A stretch of DNA of 43,643 nt from Ruminococcus sp. (GTDB lineage: Bacteria > Bacillota > Clostridia > Oscillospirales > Ruminococcaceae). How positions within the stretch are numbered: the first letter of the stretch is position 1; each line of letters begins with the position of its first letter. A model generated the notes under the pieces. That model saw only the letters and a list, made by a program, of their open reading frames with translations. It was not told the origin of the DNA and searched no databases. A program made the translations under genes and the position numbers. The stretch is taken from contig SVNM01000014.1 in NCBI GenBank assembly GCA_015066875.1, positions 1 to 43,643 of the forward strand, in the 5' to 3' direction. Positions 9,524 to 18,302 of this stretch are shown here, in pieces.

Positions 9524-11188
9524 TTATTTATTGAGCATATTGTTTACCGCACTTATGAATGCCTTGATCGATGAAGTTACGATATCCGTGTGTACGCCTG
9601 TTCCCCAGAAGCTTTCGCCCTCTGCGGAAACGATCTCTACATATGATACGGCTTCGGACTTAGAACCTACCGCAAGAGCGTGCTCGGTGTAGGTATTGAT
9701 ACTGCAGTTTATTCCAAGGTGAGCACATACAGCATTGCTTACTGCGTCAAGACGTCCGTTACCTGTTGCCTCAGCTGATACGGGAGCTCCGTTGTACTCA
9801 AAAGCAACCTTGGCTTCAAACTCAGCTTCGTGCTGAGTAAACAGGGTTTTGCCTATCTTGACAGGCGATGTGATATTCACATAGTGCTCCTTGAAAATTG
9901 CGAACACCTCATCAGGCATAAGCTCCTGATGCTTGTGGTCGGAAACGCTCTTGACCATATAACCGAACTGCTCGCGCATTTTCTTGGGAAGGTTATAACC
10001 GAACTTGGTTTCGAGAATGTAGCCGATACCGCCCTTGCCTGACTGGCTGTTGATGCGGATAACGTCTGCTTCGTAGACTCTGCCCACATCGGTGGGATCG
10101 ATAGGAAGATAAGGAACGGTCCAGTGGTCGCAGTTTTTCTCCTCACGCCACTTCATACCCTTTGCAATAGCGTCCTGATGAGAACCGCTGAATGCAGCAA
10201 AGACAAGCTTTCCGCTGTAGGGCTGTCTGTCGTAGACGTTCATTCTTGTTACTCTTGTATAGAGCTCGGTAATTTCGGGGAGATCTGTAAAATCAAGCTC
10301 AGGGTCTACTCCTTGAGAAAACATATTCATAGCCAGAGTTACTATATCAACGTTGCCTGTACGCTCGCCGTTTCCGAAAAGAGTACCCTCAATACGATCA
10401 GCGCCTGCAAGAAGTCCCATTTCGCTGTCGGCAACGGCACAGCCTCGGTCGTTATGGGGGTGAAGAGAAACGATAACGTTTTCGCGGTATTTCATATTAT
10501 CGCACATATACTCTACCTGATTTGCATAAACGTGAGGCATTGAAACAGAAACTGTAACGGGAAGGTTGATGATAACCTTATCCTCTGCTGTAGGTTTCCA
10601 CACGTCCAGAACGGCATTGCAGATTTCAAGAGCAAAATCAGGCTCGGTTCCTGTAAAGCTTTCGGGAGAGTACTCAAAGCGGAAATTACCCTCGGTTTTC
10701 TCACGATACTCCTTGCAGAGCTTTGCTCCGTAAACGGCAATGTCGATGATTTCCTGCTTGCTCTTGCGGAAAACCTGCTCACGCTGAGCAACAGATGTAG
10801 AGTTATAAAGGTGGACAATTGCGTTCTTAGAGCCCTTCAACGCCTCAAAGGTCTTGGCAATAATGTGCTCTCTTGACTGTGTAAGAACCTGAATTGCCAC
10901 ATCATCGGGAATTAAATCCTGCTCGATAAGTGCACGACAGAACTCATACTCTGTCTCGGAAGATGCGGGAAAGCCTATTTCGATCTCCTTGAAGCCGATT
11001 TTTACCAGCAGTTTGAAGAATTCAAGCTTTTCTTCAAGGCTCATAGGAATGATCAGCGCCTGATTACCGTCTCTTAAATCAACACTGCACCACCGGGGAG
11101 CCTTGTCAATATAGGATTTTTCTGTCCACTTCATTCCTGTCTGCGGAGCTTCAAAATACTGTCTCGTGTACTTTTCAAAATTTTTCAT
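9524..11188 (-). CDS. leuA: 2-isopropylmalate synthase (long form)
   Basis: LeuA condenses acetyl-CoA with 2-ketoisovalerate and commits carbon to leucine. The 554-residue length and the N-terminus (KNFEKYTRQYF, APRWCSVDLRDGNQALI) mark the LeuA2-type enzyme. Metal-binding residues are seen in DLRDGNQ and SLHPHNDRGCA. The last ~130 residues form the LeuA allosteric dimer domain, so leucine feedback is likely. AAAGGA 9 nt before the ATG at 11188 supports this start over one nine codons upstream. Expression is placed under the T-box leader upstream. No clear terminator follows; the ilv promoter lies 80-110 bp downstream. Confidence 0.95.
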   Translation of the reverse strand: MKNFEKYTRQYFEAPQTGMKWTEKSYIDKAPRWCSVDLRDGNQALIIPMSLEEKLEFFKLLVKIGFKEIEIGFPASSETEYEFCRALIEQDLIPDDVAIQVLTQSREHIIAKTFEALKGSKNAIVHLYNSTSVAQREQVFRKSKQEIIDIAVYGAKLCKEYREKTEGNFRFEYSPESFTGTEPDFALEICNAVLDVWKPTAEDKVIINLPVTVSVSMPHVYANQVEYMCDNMKYRENVIVSLHPHNDRGCAVADSEMGLLAGADRIEGTLFGNGERTGNVDIVTLAMNMFSQGVDPELDFTDLPEITELYTRVTRMNVYDRQPYSGKLVFAAFSGSHQDAIAKGMKWREEKNCDHWTVPYLPIDPTDVGRVYEADVIRINSQSGKGGIGYILETKFGYNLPKKMREQFGYMVKSVSDHKHQELMPDEVFAIFKEHYVNITSPVKIGKTLFTQHEAEFEAKVAFEYNGAPVSAEATGNGRLDAVSNAVCAHLGINCSINTYTEHALAVGSKSEAVSYVEIVSAEGESFWGTGVHTDIVTSSIKAFISAVNNMLNK

Positions 11189-11252
11189 AGCCAAAATTCC
11201 TTTCAGTTCATTCACGATGCACGAATGACGAGGCAGAAATTCCTTCGGATAA

Positions 11253-11533
11253 CAAAAAAGTCTCTTTCACGCTTTATCAGCATGAAAGAGACGAAGATTC
11301 ATATACTCCGTGGTACCACTCTTTTTGACACAGCTTTATGCTATGCCCCCTCATTCACATCATTGGTTAATGTGTATCTCTGTAACGGGAGAACCCGTTC
11401 AAGCCTAATCGCCAAAGCTTTCAGCCGACTGCTCAGGGAGGAGCTATGACCGGTTGCAATCTGCTGTCTTCCACCAAACGACAGCTCTCTGTGAAATCGC
11501 TATACGGTTTTATTTCCCTTCATCGCATTTGTT
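11253..11533 (-). promoter_or_regulatory. T-box riboswitch leader of leuA
   Basis: The minus strand holds the T-box consensus AAGAGTGGTACCACGGAG (about 11305-11323), whose UGGU would pair with the NCCA end of an uncharged tRNA with discriminator A. Next comes an intrinsic terminator, GTCTCTTTCA pairing with TGAAAGAGAC (11260-11292), and then TTTTTT. The ~170 nt before the T-box are strongly structured, with AGAGAGCTG and GGTGG elements of stem I. A leucine CUC specifier is plausible in AGCTCCTCC, but I could not fold stem I with certainty. Together with leuA downstream this indicates tRNA-Leu sensing. Confidence 0.92.
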
Positions 11534-11539
11534 GAGTTT

Positions 11540-11568
11540 ATTATAGCCCCTGTTTTTCATTTTGTCAA
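11540..11568 (-). promoter_or_regulatory. sigma-A promoter of the leuA T-box leader
   Basis: TTGACA (11563-11568), a 17-bp spacer and TATAAT (11540-11545), both consensus, reading leftward into the T-box leader. Confidence 0.9.
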
Positions 11569-11640
11569 GCACTTTTTTCAAAAAACAGCAAAAAATTATT
11601 CTTCCCTTCGTTTATAGCAATATTCTGCACGGGTAACCTC

Positions 11641-11669
11641 TTGACAAAATGAATTCAATGTGTTAAAAT
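11641..11669 (+). promoter_or_regulatory. sigma-A promoter of the SRP RNA/dnaX unit
   Basis: TTGACA (11641-11646), a 17-bp spacer and TAAAAT (11664-11669). Transcription would start about 45 nt before the SRP RNA core helix, so processing of a 5' extension is likely. Confidence 0.8.
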
Positions 11670-11722
11670 AATATTCAGCGTTAGCTTTTGAAAATTTCAG
11701 ATTTTCTGAGAAATTCCGAAAT

Positions 11723-11830
11723 ATAGATGTGCGGGCCCTGTGCAATGAGACACCGTGAACCATGTCAGGCGGGAGACCGAGCAGCATTAAGCGGACCGTT
11801 TTGTGTGCCGCAGCAAGCCTGCACATCTAT
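11723..11830 (+). ncRNA. ffs: signal recognition particle RNA (small bacterial type)
   Basis: The conserved Ffh-binding domain IV is visible: GTGAACCATGTCAGG, a short apical loop, then GAGCAGCATTAAG. The ends pair as ATAGATGTGC/GCACATCTAT. A further flanking helix, AAATTCCG/CGGAATTT followed by a T run (11711-11847), looks like the terminator. Position directly before dnaX is common in Firmicutes. It forms the RNA core of the SRP that targets membrane proteins. Confidence 0.92.
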
Positions 11831-11883
11831 GTTCCGGAATTTTTTTCAGAATAATGCAATTATCTCATAAGGAGGGATTAACT

Positions 11884-13497
11884 GTGTATAAAGCTCTTTA
11901 CCGTAAATGGCGTCCCATAACCTTTGACGATGTCATTTCTCAGCAGCATATCACCGATACATTGAAAAATCAGCTTGTAAACGGAAAAACTGCTCACGCT
12001 TACCTTTTTACAGGCTCAAGAGGTACGGGTAAAACTACCTGTGCAAGAATTCTTGCCAAGGCTGTAAACTGCGTTAATCCCAGAAACGGAAACCCTTGCC
12101 TTGAATGTGACAACTGCCGTGATATCGAGGACGGCTCGCTGGTTGATATCATCGAAATCGACGCTGCTTCAAACAACAGTGTTGACGATATCCGTGACCT
12201 GCGTGACGGAGCTGTGTATACTCCCGAAAGAGGAGCCTACAAGGTTTATATCATCGACGAGGTCCATATGCTTTCCACAAGCGCTTTCAATGCTCTGCTG
12301 AAAATTATGGAAGAGCCCCCCGCTTATGTTAAGTTTATCCTCGCCACAACCGAAATTCACAAGGTGCCTGCCACCATACTTTCACGATGCCAACGCTATG
12401 ATTTCAGAAGAATCAAGGCTGAGGATATCGCTCAGCGACTCCTTTATATCGCTTCACAGGAGGATATCAACCTCACCGATGACGGCGCTCACCTTATAGC
12501 AAGACTCGCCGACGGCGGTATGCGTGACGCTGTTTCTCTGCTTGACCAGTGCTCTGCCTGTGCCGATGTTGTGGACAGCAATGCTGTTTCAGCTTCCGCC
12601 GGAATTGCCGGTAAGGACTACCTCTTTGAAATCCTTGAAGCAGTTACCGGGGGCAATGCTTCTGAAGCTATACGCGTTACGGGCGCTCTTTATGATATGT
12701 CCAAGGATCTCACTCGTCTTTGCGAGGAGCTTATTATGCAGATGCGCAATATTATGCTTCTGAAGGCGTCTCCGAAAAGTGCTCAGGAGCTTATCTCGTG
12801 TATGCCCGATGAAATGGAAAAGCTTAAGGCTCTGGCAGAGAAAATTGACCTTGAAACCGTTATTGAGCGTCTTAATCAGCTTCAGCACTGCCGTGAACGT
12901 ATGCTGAGAGTTATGAACCGCCGTGTAGAGTTCGAGATGACTCTCATAAAAATGTGTTCAGATATAAAGAATAATACCGAAACTATTGACAATTCTGAAA
13001 TTTATGATAAAATAAAACAGTTAGAGAATAAATTAAACAGAGTTCCTACAGGCTCTGTAAACGCTTCAAGGTACAGCGATAAGCCTGAGGTGATGACCGC
13101 AAACAGTCCCGCTGTTGAAGCTGAGCCCGTTCCCAATGTCGACCTTAAAAGCGTCAAGCCTGAGGATATTACTCCCTGTACTCGCTGGGGCGAGGTTCTT
13201 GAGGAATTCAAAAAGGTAAATCCTTCCGTTGCGGGAAGTCTTGAGGATTCCGAGGCAAGTACTGTGGGAAATATTATCCTTATTACCGCTAAAAACAGAT
13301 TCTTTATGACGCTGTTCAAGAATAAGGAAAATGCTGTTTCTTTAGGCTCGGTTATCGCAAAGGTTCTGGGACAACGCTATGTCATCAGAGCAAAATGCGC
13401 CGTTTCTGTTTCGCAACAGCAGTCTATGGCGGAAAAACTCATCAAAAAAGCAATTGACAGCGGAATTGATACGGCTGTTGAAAATAATCAGAATTAA
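11884..13497 (+). CDS. dnaX: DNA polymerase III subunit gamma/tau
   Basis: DnaX is the AAA+ clamp-loader subunit of the replicative polymerase. It starts at GTG 11884 (YKALYRKWRPITFDDV), supported by GGAGGG 7 nt upstream; the open frame extends further back only into the SRP RNA. It has Walker A GSRGTGKTT, the four-Cys zinc module (CVNPRNGNPCLECDNC), Walker B YIIDEVHML and sensor LATTEIHKVPATILSRCQ. The 537 residues include a low-complexity linker at about 370-420 and a tau-like C-terminus. I saw no internal slippery site that would make a separate gamma form. Confidence 0.95.
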   Translation: MYKALYRKWRPITFDDVISQQHITDTLKNQLVNGKTAHAYLFTGSRGTGKTTCARILAKAVNCVNPRNGNPCLECDNCRDIEDGSLVDIIEIDAASNNSVDDIRDLRDGAVYTPERGAYKVYIIDEVHMLSTSAFNALLKIMEEPPAYVKFILATTEIHKVPATILSRCQRYDFRRIKAEDIAQRLLYIASQEDINLTDDGAHLIARLADGGMRDAVSLLDQCSACADVVDSNAVSASAGIAGKDYLFEILEAVTGGNASEAIRVTGALYDMSKDLTRLCEELIMQMRNIMLLKASPKSAQELISCMPDEMEKLKALAEKIDLETVIERLNQLQHCRERMLRVMNRRVEFEMTLIKMCSDIKNNTETIDNSEIYDKIKQLENKLNRVPTGSVNASRYSDKPEVMTANSPAVEAEPVPNVDLKSVKPEDITPCTRWGEVLEEFKKVNPSVAGSLEDSEASTVGNIILITAKNRFFMTLFKNKENAVSLGSVIAKVLGQRYVIRAKCAVSVSQQQSMAEKLIKKAIDSGIDTAVENNQN

Positions 13498-13517
13498 TTT
13501 AAAAGGAGATTTTTATT

Positions 13518-13862
13518 ATGAGAGCAAGAATACCTAAGAATATGGGCGGAAACCAGAATATGAATTCTATGATCAAGCAGGCTCAGAAAATGCAGGAGCA
13601 GATCACTGATCTTCAGAATGATATCGAGGAGAGAGAGTTTACTGCAACTGCAGGCGGTGGCGCTGTTGAGGTCGTTGTAACAGGTAAGAAGACTATCAAG
13701 GCTCTTACTATCAAGCCCGAGGTTGTTGATCCCGAGGATATCGAGATGCTTCAGGACCTTATCATCAGCGCTGTTAACGAAGCTGTTAACAATGTTGAGA
13801 CAACTACTGAAAACGAAATGGGCAAGATCACAGGCGGAGTTTCTCTTCCCGGCCTGTTTTAA
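13518..13862 (+). CDS. YbaB/EbfC nucleoid-associated protein
   Basis: A 114-residue protein of the YbaB/EbfC family, a small dimeric DNA-binding protein of the nucleoid. The Met/Gln-rich helix (MIKQAQKMQEQITDLQNDIEER) precedes the typical sheet motif GGGAVEVVVTGKKTIKALTI and the DLIISAVNEAVN helix. AAAGGAG lies ahead of the ATG. The order dnaX-ybaB-recR is conserved across bacteria and supports the call. Confidence 0.94.
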   Translation: MRARIPKNMGGNQNMNSMIKQAQKMQEQITDLQNDIEEREFTATAGGGAVEVVVTGKKTIKALTIKPEVVDPEDIEMLQDLIISAVNEAVNNVETTTENEMGKITGGVSLPGLF

Positions 13863-13868
13863 TCGGTA

Positions 13869-14471
13869 ATGGCTGATCATAACGCTCTTCCCCTTGTCAT
13901 ACTGGCGGAAAAGTTCGCTTCTCTGCCCGGTATCGGTATGAAATCTGCACAGAGACTGGCTTACTATGTTATGTCTATGGAGACTGAAGCTGTCGAAGAC
14001 TTCGCTAAGGCTCTTATTGACGCTAAAAATAACGTGAAGCAGTGCGGTTGCTGTTGTAATCTTACCGAGCGTGACATATGTCCCATCTGCTCAGACAGCG
14101 AAAGAGATTCAAGCGTTATCTGCGTTGTAGAGTCTCCCAAGGACGTTACTGCCTTTGAACGCACAAGAGAGTATAACGGACTTTATCACGTGCTTCACGG
14201 ACTTTTATCCCCTATGGACGGAATTACTCCCGACAGATTAAGGGTTAAGGAGCTCCTTGCAAGAATTGCAAAGGGCGGTGTGGAAGAGGTAATTATGGCT
14301 ACAAATCCTACGGTTGAGGGCGACGCTACTGCTATGTATGTGGCAGGTCTGCTCAAGCCATTGGGAATAAAGGTTTCAAGGCTTGCCTTCGGACTTCCCG
14401 TGGGCGGTATCCTTGAGTATGCCGATGAGGTTACTCTGTATAAGGCTCTTGAAAACCGAAACAATATGTAA
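13869..14471 (+). CDS. recR: recombination mediator RecR
   Basis: RecR works with RecF/RecO to load RecA at gaps and acts with the replication machinery. The 200 residues show the helix-hairpin-helix FASLPGIGMKSAQRLAYYV, the C4 zinc finger (QCGCCCNLTERDICPIC) and the Toprim domain starting at VICVVESPKDV, with EVIMATNPTVEGDATAMY. It begins 6 bp after ybaB. Its terminator is split by a ~350-bp folded insertion (14476-14840). Confidence 0.95.
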   Translation: MADHNALPLVILAEKFASLPGIGMKSAQRLAYYVMSMETEAVEDFAKALIDAKNNVKQCGCCCNLTERDICPICSDSERDSSVICVVESPKDVTAFERTREYNGLYHVLHGLLSPMDGITPDRLRVKELLARIAKGGVEEVIMATNPTVEGDATAMYVAGLLKPLGIKVSRLAFGLPVGGILEYADEVTLYKALENRNNM

Positions 14472-14475
14472 AAAT

Positions 14476-14840
14476 AAGGACGCATTATAAGAGTAATGAC
14501 CACACAGAAGTTATTACGTGTAATATTGAGGAAAACCCTTTTGAAAAAGGGTTATTCCTCAAACTCCTTTCCTAAAACTTTAGTTTTAATTTAAGCCCCA
14601 TAGGGTGCACACAAAGAGAAAGTTTAGATTCTCCAAAAGATGATGTGTGTACCCTATGGGGCTTAAATTCAGATTAAAAGTCTTTGTAGGGGGTGTGGGT
14701 GACTCCCCACGGGGTGGGGAGATGTCAGCAAAGCTGACAGAGGGGACGGGTGCCTGTCAGGCACAAACTTTCTTCAGAAAGGTTCCCCCGATAATTACAT
14801 ATAATTCTTCTATATGAACATTGCCTTTATGAGCGTCCTT
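14476..14840 (+). mobile_element. MITE-like folded element, copy 1, in the recR terminator
   Basis: Non-coding element sharing most of its sequence with copies at 17971, 22552 and 30991. Outer flanks AAGGACGC and GCGTCCTT (then TTTATTTTATTT) form the two arms of a recR terminator. Inside, imperfect terminal inverted repeats begin near TAAGAGTAATG. In order follow a TTGAGG/CCTCAA hairpin with ACCCTTTT/AAAAGGGT, a long palindrome (TTTAAGCCCCATAGGGTGCACAC with its inverse) and a TTTCTTCAGAAA hairpin. The core is 349 bp, of which about 64 bp is a secondary insertion. No reading frame is present. Confidence 0.82.
14701..14764. repeat. palindromic insertion inside element copy 1
   Basis: This block is absent from the other three copies at the same site. 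It holds three small palindromes in a row: TCCCCAC-GGG-GTGGGGA, TGTCAGC-AAA-GCTGACA and GTGCCTG-TCAGGCAC. This is the style of a REP-like unit nested within the larger element. Confidence 0.7.
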
Positions 14841-14850
14841 TTTATTTTAT

Positions 14851-15492
14851 TTACTGAAATTTTGTTTTGTATATAAGCCACGCCATTTCAACTGCGCCTA
14901 ATCCGATAAAAGCAAACATTGTCTTCATACCCGGCTTTTTAACCTTGAAGCGAGTAATGAAGGCTATTGCGATCATAAACAGAAACGCACCATAAACTGC
15001 GGGGAAAGCGTCATCGCCTATATCCTTGCGGAAGCTGTACAGCAGAGGCAGTATCAGCGAAACGCTTGTTACGGGAAGTCCCTCATAGACCTTGCGTCTT
15101 TCCGTTGTTTTTTTCTGGCGTGCCTCCTCCATAACATTGAAGTAGGCAAGTCTTATTACGGCGCAAAGGGGAAACAGAATCAGCACGGGAATATCGATCC
15201 AGCTGTTCATTCCGATTGAATAGCCGATTACAACAGGCAGAACTCCGAAACAGACTAAATCACAGAGAGAATCAATCTGTATACCGAAGCATTTTTCCTC
15301 ATCGGTACGCTTGCGTGTACGGGCGATTTTTCCGTCGAACATATCGCAGAGTCCCGAAAACATAAGGCATATCATTGCATACTCAGGGTGAGCGTTCATT
15401 CCGCCCACGCCCGAAGCAAGGAAAATTCCCAGAACAGACGACATAAGACTTATATATGTAAGAATAACAGTATAGTTATAGAAACCTATCAT
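14851..15492 (-). CDS. pssA: CDP-diacylglycerol-serine O-phosphatidyltransferase-like protein
   Basis: A membrane CDP-alcohol phosphatidyltransferase of 213 residues. The family motif D-x2-D-G-x2-A-R-x8/9-G-x3-D-x3-D is present as DMFDGKIARTRKRTDEEKCF followed by GIQIDSLCD. Five or six hydrophobic spans follow the Gram-positive PssA pattern, so phosphatidylserine synthesis is the likely role; another CDP-alcohol transferase cannot be excluded. GAGGT 7 nt before the ATG at 15492 sets the start ten codons inside the longest frame. It has its own promoter, downstream of ppk. Confidence 0.82.
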   Translation of the reverse strand: MIGFYNYTVILTYISLMSSVLGIFLASGVGGMNAHPEYAMICLMFSGLCDMFDGKIARTRKRTDEEKCFGIQIDSLCDLVCFGVLPVVIGYSIGMNSWIDIPVLILFPLCAVIRLAYFNVMEEARQKKTTERRKVYEGLPVTSVSLILPLLYSFRKDIGDDAFPAVYGAFLFMIAIAFITRFKVKKPGMKTMFAFIGLGAVEMAWLIYKTKFQ

Positions 15493-15554
15493 CAGATTTA
15501 CCTCGAAATACATAATATGCACCGCTGTGCGGTGTGTTTACAATATATTAATAT

Positions 15555-15583
15555 ATTATATCACATATGTCTGCTTTTTTCAA
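15555..15583 (-). promoter_or_regulatory. sigma-A promoter of pssA
   Basis: TTGAAA (15578-15583), a 17-bp spacer and TATAAT (15555-15560), reading leftward. A short GCACCGC/GCGGTGT hairpin lies in the 5' UTR. Confidence 0.75.
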
Positions 15584-15614
15584 GAGTTTTTTACACTTTT
15601 CTGCTTTTCTTTAT

Positions 15615-17795
15615 TTATACAGTCTTTTTCTTTGTTGTTCTTTTTGCTGTCTGCTTTTTTGCAGTTTTCTTTGCTGTTGCTGTTTTCTTTTTTGTATTCT
15701 TTACTGCTGATGCCTTTTCACGATTTTCACGCAGACGCTCCTGTCTCTGCTTTTTATCCTCGGCTCTCTTATAAGCCTCATCGTAGAAGTATTCCTGTGA
15801 ATTAAGAGGCTCCTGTCCGTCGGCGGGCTCTGTATGAACGTACGTGCCGTCGCTGAGCATTACTCTTGCCTTTACGTTATCGCTCATAAGAGTGCAGAAC
15901 ATCTCCCACAGACGCTTTTTGATCTTTTCGTCAAGGATAGGAGTTGCCACCTCTACACGGCGGATTGTATTTCTTGTCATATAGTCGGCAGAGCTTATAA
16001 AGATTTTCTGCTCTACGCCTTCTTTTCCGAAAATATAGATACGGCTGTGCTCAAGGTAACGTCCCACAATGCTTCTTACGGTGATATTTTCGGTATAGCC
16101 CTCTACTCCCGCAACAAGACAGCATATGCCTCGGATAACAAGGTCGATTTTTACACCTGCCTGTGAAGCCTCTACCAGCTTATTGATAATGGTCTTGTCG
16201 GTAAGTGAGTTGATTTTCGCCCCGATATAGCCTTCTCCGCCGTTTTCAGCGATTTTAATCTGCTCATCCATCATTTCAAGAATGGGCTTTCTAAGACAGA
16301 GCGGTGCCACAAGAAGCTTGTCTGTTTCCTCAACGAAATTACCGCTGAGAAGTCCGTCGAACACCTTTTCAGCGTCCCCGGCAATCTCCCTGTCGGCTGT
16401 GAGATACGAAAGGTCGGTATAAAGAGTTGATGTCTTTTCGTTGTAATTTCCCGTACCTATCTGGGTAACGTAGTCATAACCGCCTCCCTGAGCCTTTCTC
16501 GTGATAAGAAGAAGCTTTGAGTGAGCCTTGTAGTCCTTGGGACCGTATATAACCTTACAGCCTGCAAGCTGAAGATGCTTTGACCACTCGATATTGTTAG
16601 CCTCGTCAAAACGTGCACGGAGCTCTATCATTACAAGAACCTCCTTACCGTTTTCGGAAGCGGTGCAGAGAGCGTCTATAACCTTGCTGTTTCTTGCAAG
16701 TCGGTAGAGAGTAATCTTTATGGAGGTAACCTTAGGATCGTTTGCAGACTCCTGAAGAAGTCTTATAAACGATGAATTGATAGACTCAAAAGGATAGCTG
16801 AGAAGCACGTCCTTAGCCTTTACCTGTGAAAAAACGGATTTGCTTTCGGAAAGTGCCGATACCTTCTGAGGAACTCTCGGATTATACTTCAGCTGAGGAA
16901 GATCTGAAAGCTCGCCCATTGCAAAAAGATATGACAGATCAAGGGGAATTCTCGTTACAAAAACACGCTCGTTCTTCAGCTTCAGCTTCTTGCAGATATA
17001 ATCAAGAGCTGTTCTGCTGAAATCGTCGGAAATCTCAAGGCGGACAGGGGCAAGCTTCTTACGCTTTGCAACAAGCTCTTCCATACGCTCGCGGAAATCC
17101 GCACCCTTGCCCGAAACCATAATATCGGCATTTCTTGTAACTCTCAGCAGAGCGCGGTCTGTAACCTTATAGCCCTTGAAAAGCAGATGCGCAAAGTGAA
17201 GAACAACCTCTTCCTCAAGGATAAAGCGCTTTCCGCCTGCACCGAGAGCTATTACACGGTCGCTGTGCTCCTGTCTTATGGGCACGATACCGATGGTAAT
17301 TCCCTTTTTGGTATTCAGCTGGACAGTAGCATAGATCTCCTTGTTTTTAAGGAAAGGAAATGGAAGAAGATCGTTTACAACAATTCCGGATAAAAAGGGC
17401 TTGAGCTCACGCTTGAAGTAAAGCTCAAGAAAGGTAAGCTCCTCCTGAGTAGCTGTATTGAAGCTTACATGCTCAAAGCCGTAGGGAGCAAGCTCTGCCA
17501 TAGTTTTTCTGTATGCGTTTTCTGCGTCGGGAATGAGTCTGCGCACCTGAGTAAATATTGCGTCAAGCTGTTGCGAGGGAGTCATTTTTGTCTTATTTTC
17601 CTTGCTGTGCTTGTTTATTTTCTCCTCATCGGTGATAGAGCCTACTCTTACCATAAAGAATTCGTCAAGATTGCTCTGATAGATTGACGAAAATGTAAGG
17701 CGCTCAAGAAGCGGTACAGCGGGATCAACAGCCTCTTCCAGCACACGTTTATTGAATTTCAGCCACGAAAGCTCGCGGTTTTCAAGATATTCCAT
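15615..17795 (-). CDS. ppk1: polyphosphate kinase 1 with Lys/Ala/Thr-rich tail
   Basis: PPK1 reversibly polymerises the ATP gamma-phosphate into inorganic polyphosphate. The N-terminus (MEYLENRELSWLKFNKRVL) is typical. Two phospholipase-D-like catalytic halves carry the active His in DYKAHSKLLLI and the second His in YLEHSRIYIFG; FISSADYMTRN is near the C-terminus. GGAGG 5 nt before the ATG at 17795 fixes the start 16 codons inside the longest frame, giving 726 residues. The last ~35 residues are an unusual basic tail of Lys, Thr and Ala, resembling histone-H1-like tails and not part of the usual fold. Confidence 0.94.
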   Translation of the reverse strand: MEYLENRELSWLKFNKRVLEEAVDPAVPLLERLTFSSIYQSNLDEFFMVRVGSITDEEKINKHSKENKTKMTPSQQLDAIFTQVRRLIPDAENAYRKTMAELAPYGFEHVSFNTATQEELTFLELYFKRELKPFLSGIVVNDLLPFPFLKNKEIYATVQLNTKKGITIGIVPIRQEHSDRVIALGAGGKRFILEEEVVLHFAHLLFKGYKVTDRALLRVTRNADIMVSGKGADFRERMEELVAKRKKLAPVRLEISDDFSRTALDYICKKLKLKNERVFVTRIPLDLSYLFAMGELSDLPQLKYNPRVPQKVSALSESKSVFSQVKAKDVLLSYPFESINSSFIRLLQESANDPKVTSIKITLYRLARNSKVIDALCTASENGKEVLVMIELRARFDEANNIEWSKHLQLAGCKVIYGPKDYKAHSKLLLITRKAQGGGYDYVTQIGTGNYNEKTSTLYTDLSYLTADREIAGDAEKVFDGLLSGNFVEETDKLLVAPLCLRKPILEMMDEQIKIAENGGEGYIGAKINSLTDKTIINKLVEASQAGVKIDLVIRGICCLVAGVEGYTENITVRSIVGRYLEHSRIYIFGKEGVEQKIFISSADYMTRNTIRRVEVATPILDEKIKKRLWEMFCTLMSDNVKARVMLSDGTYVHTEPADGQEPLNSQEYFYDEAYKRAEDKKQRQERLRENREKASAVKNTKKKTATAKKTAKKQTAKRTTKKKTV

Positions 17796-17867
17796 AAGAA
17801 CCTCCGATTTATATTTATTGTCGAAAATGTACATTTTCAACATTTTAAGCCATTGTTATACATAATA

Positions 17868-17896
17868 ATTATACAACAGTTGTTCTGTACTGTCAA
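17868..17896 (-). promoter_or_regulatory. sigma-A promoter of ppk1
   Basis: TTGACA (17891-17896), a 17-bp spacer and TATAAT (17868-17873), reading leftward, about 73 bp before the start codon. Confidence 0.88.
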
Positions 17897-17970
17897 GGGA
17901 TAACCGCCATTTCCCCTCTCTTTTTCCACCTTGCACATAAATGCCCCGCTTTATTTGACGGACAATACAA

Positions 17971-18274
17971 AAAGCTGTCGGAGTAAGGGTAATGCTCTAC
18001 AGAAGTTTTACGTGTAATATTGAGGAAAACCCTTTTGAAAAAGGGTTATTCCTCAAACTCCTTTCCTAAAACTTTCAAGTTTTAATTTCAGCCCCATAGG
18101 GTGCACACACTAAGTAAAGTAGAAATCCAAGTATTTCTCTGTGTGCACCCTATGGGGCTGAAATTAGACTCAAAAGTCTTTGTAGGGGGTGTGGGGGTAA
18201 ACTTTCTTCAGAAAGGTTCCCCCACTTAATACACATAAACTCCTATTAGGACATAACCGTTACCCGACAGCCTT
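17971..18274 (+). mobile_element. MITE-like folded element, copy 2, in the symporter terminator
   Basis: Same family and orientation as copy 1. Outer arms AAAGCTGTCGG (17971-17981) and CCGACAGCCTT (18264-18274) pair, and on the minus strand the distal arm is followed by TTTTTG. They are thus the split terminator of the leftward symporter gene ending at 18303. The core is 282 bp and has the full hairpin series: TTGAGG..CCTCAA, AAAACTTTCAAGTTTT, a long arm pair around GCCCCATAGGGTGCACAC, AGACTCAAAAGTCT, and GTGGGGG..CCCCAC. Confidence 0.85.
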
Positions 18275-18302
18275 GATTTTTATTGATTATATCAGTCGCT
18301 CA

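Noticed and set aside
13435..13460. Run of six A in dnaX as a programmed frameshift site
   Set aside because: It lies at the extreme 3' end of the gene and would change only the last residues, so it cannot make a gamma subunit.
14484..14832. Element copies as a transcribed regulatory RNA family
   Set aside because: Orientation relative to the neighbouring gene varies between copies, and the flanks behave like insertion sites, which fits a DNA element better.
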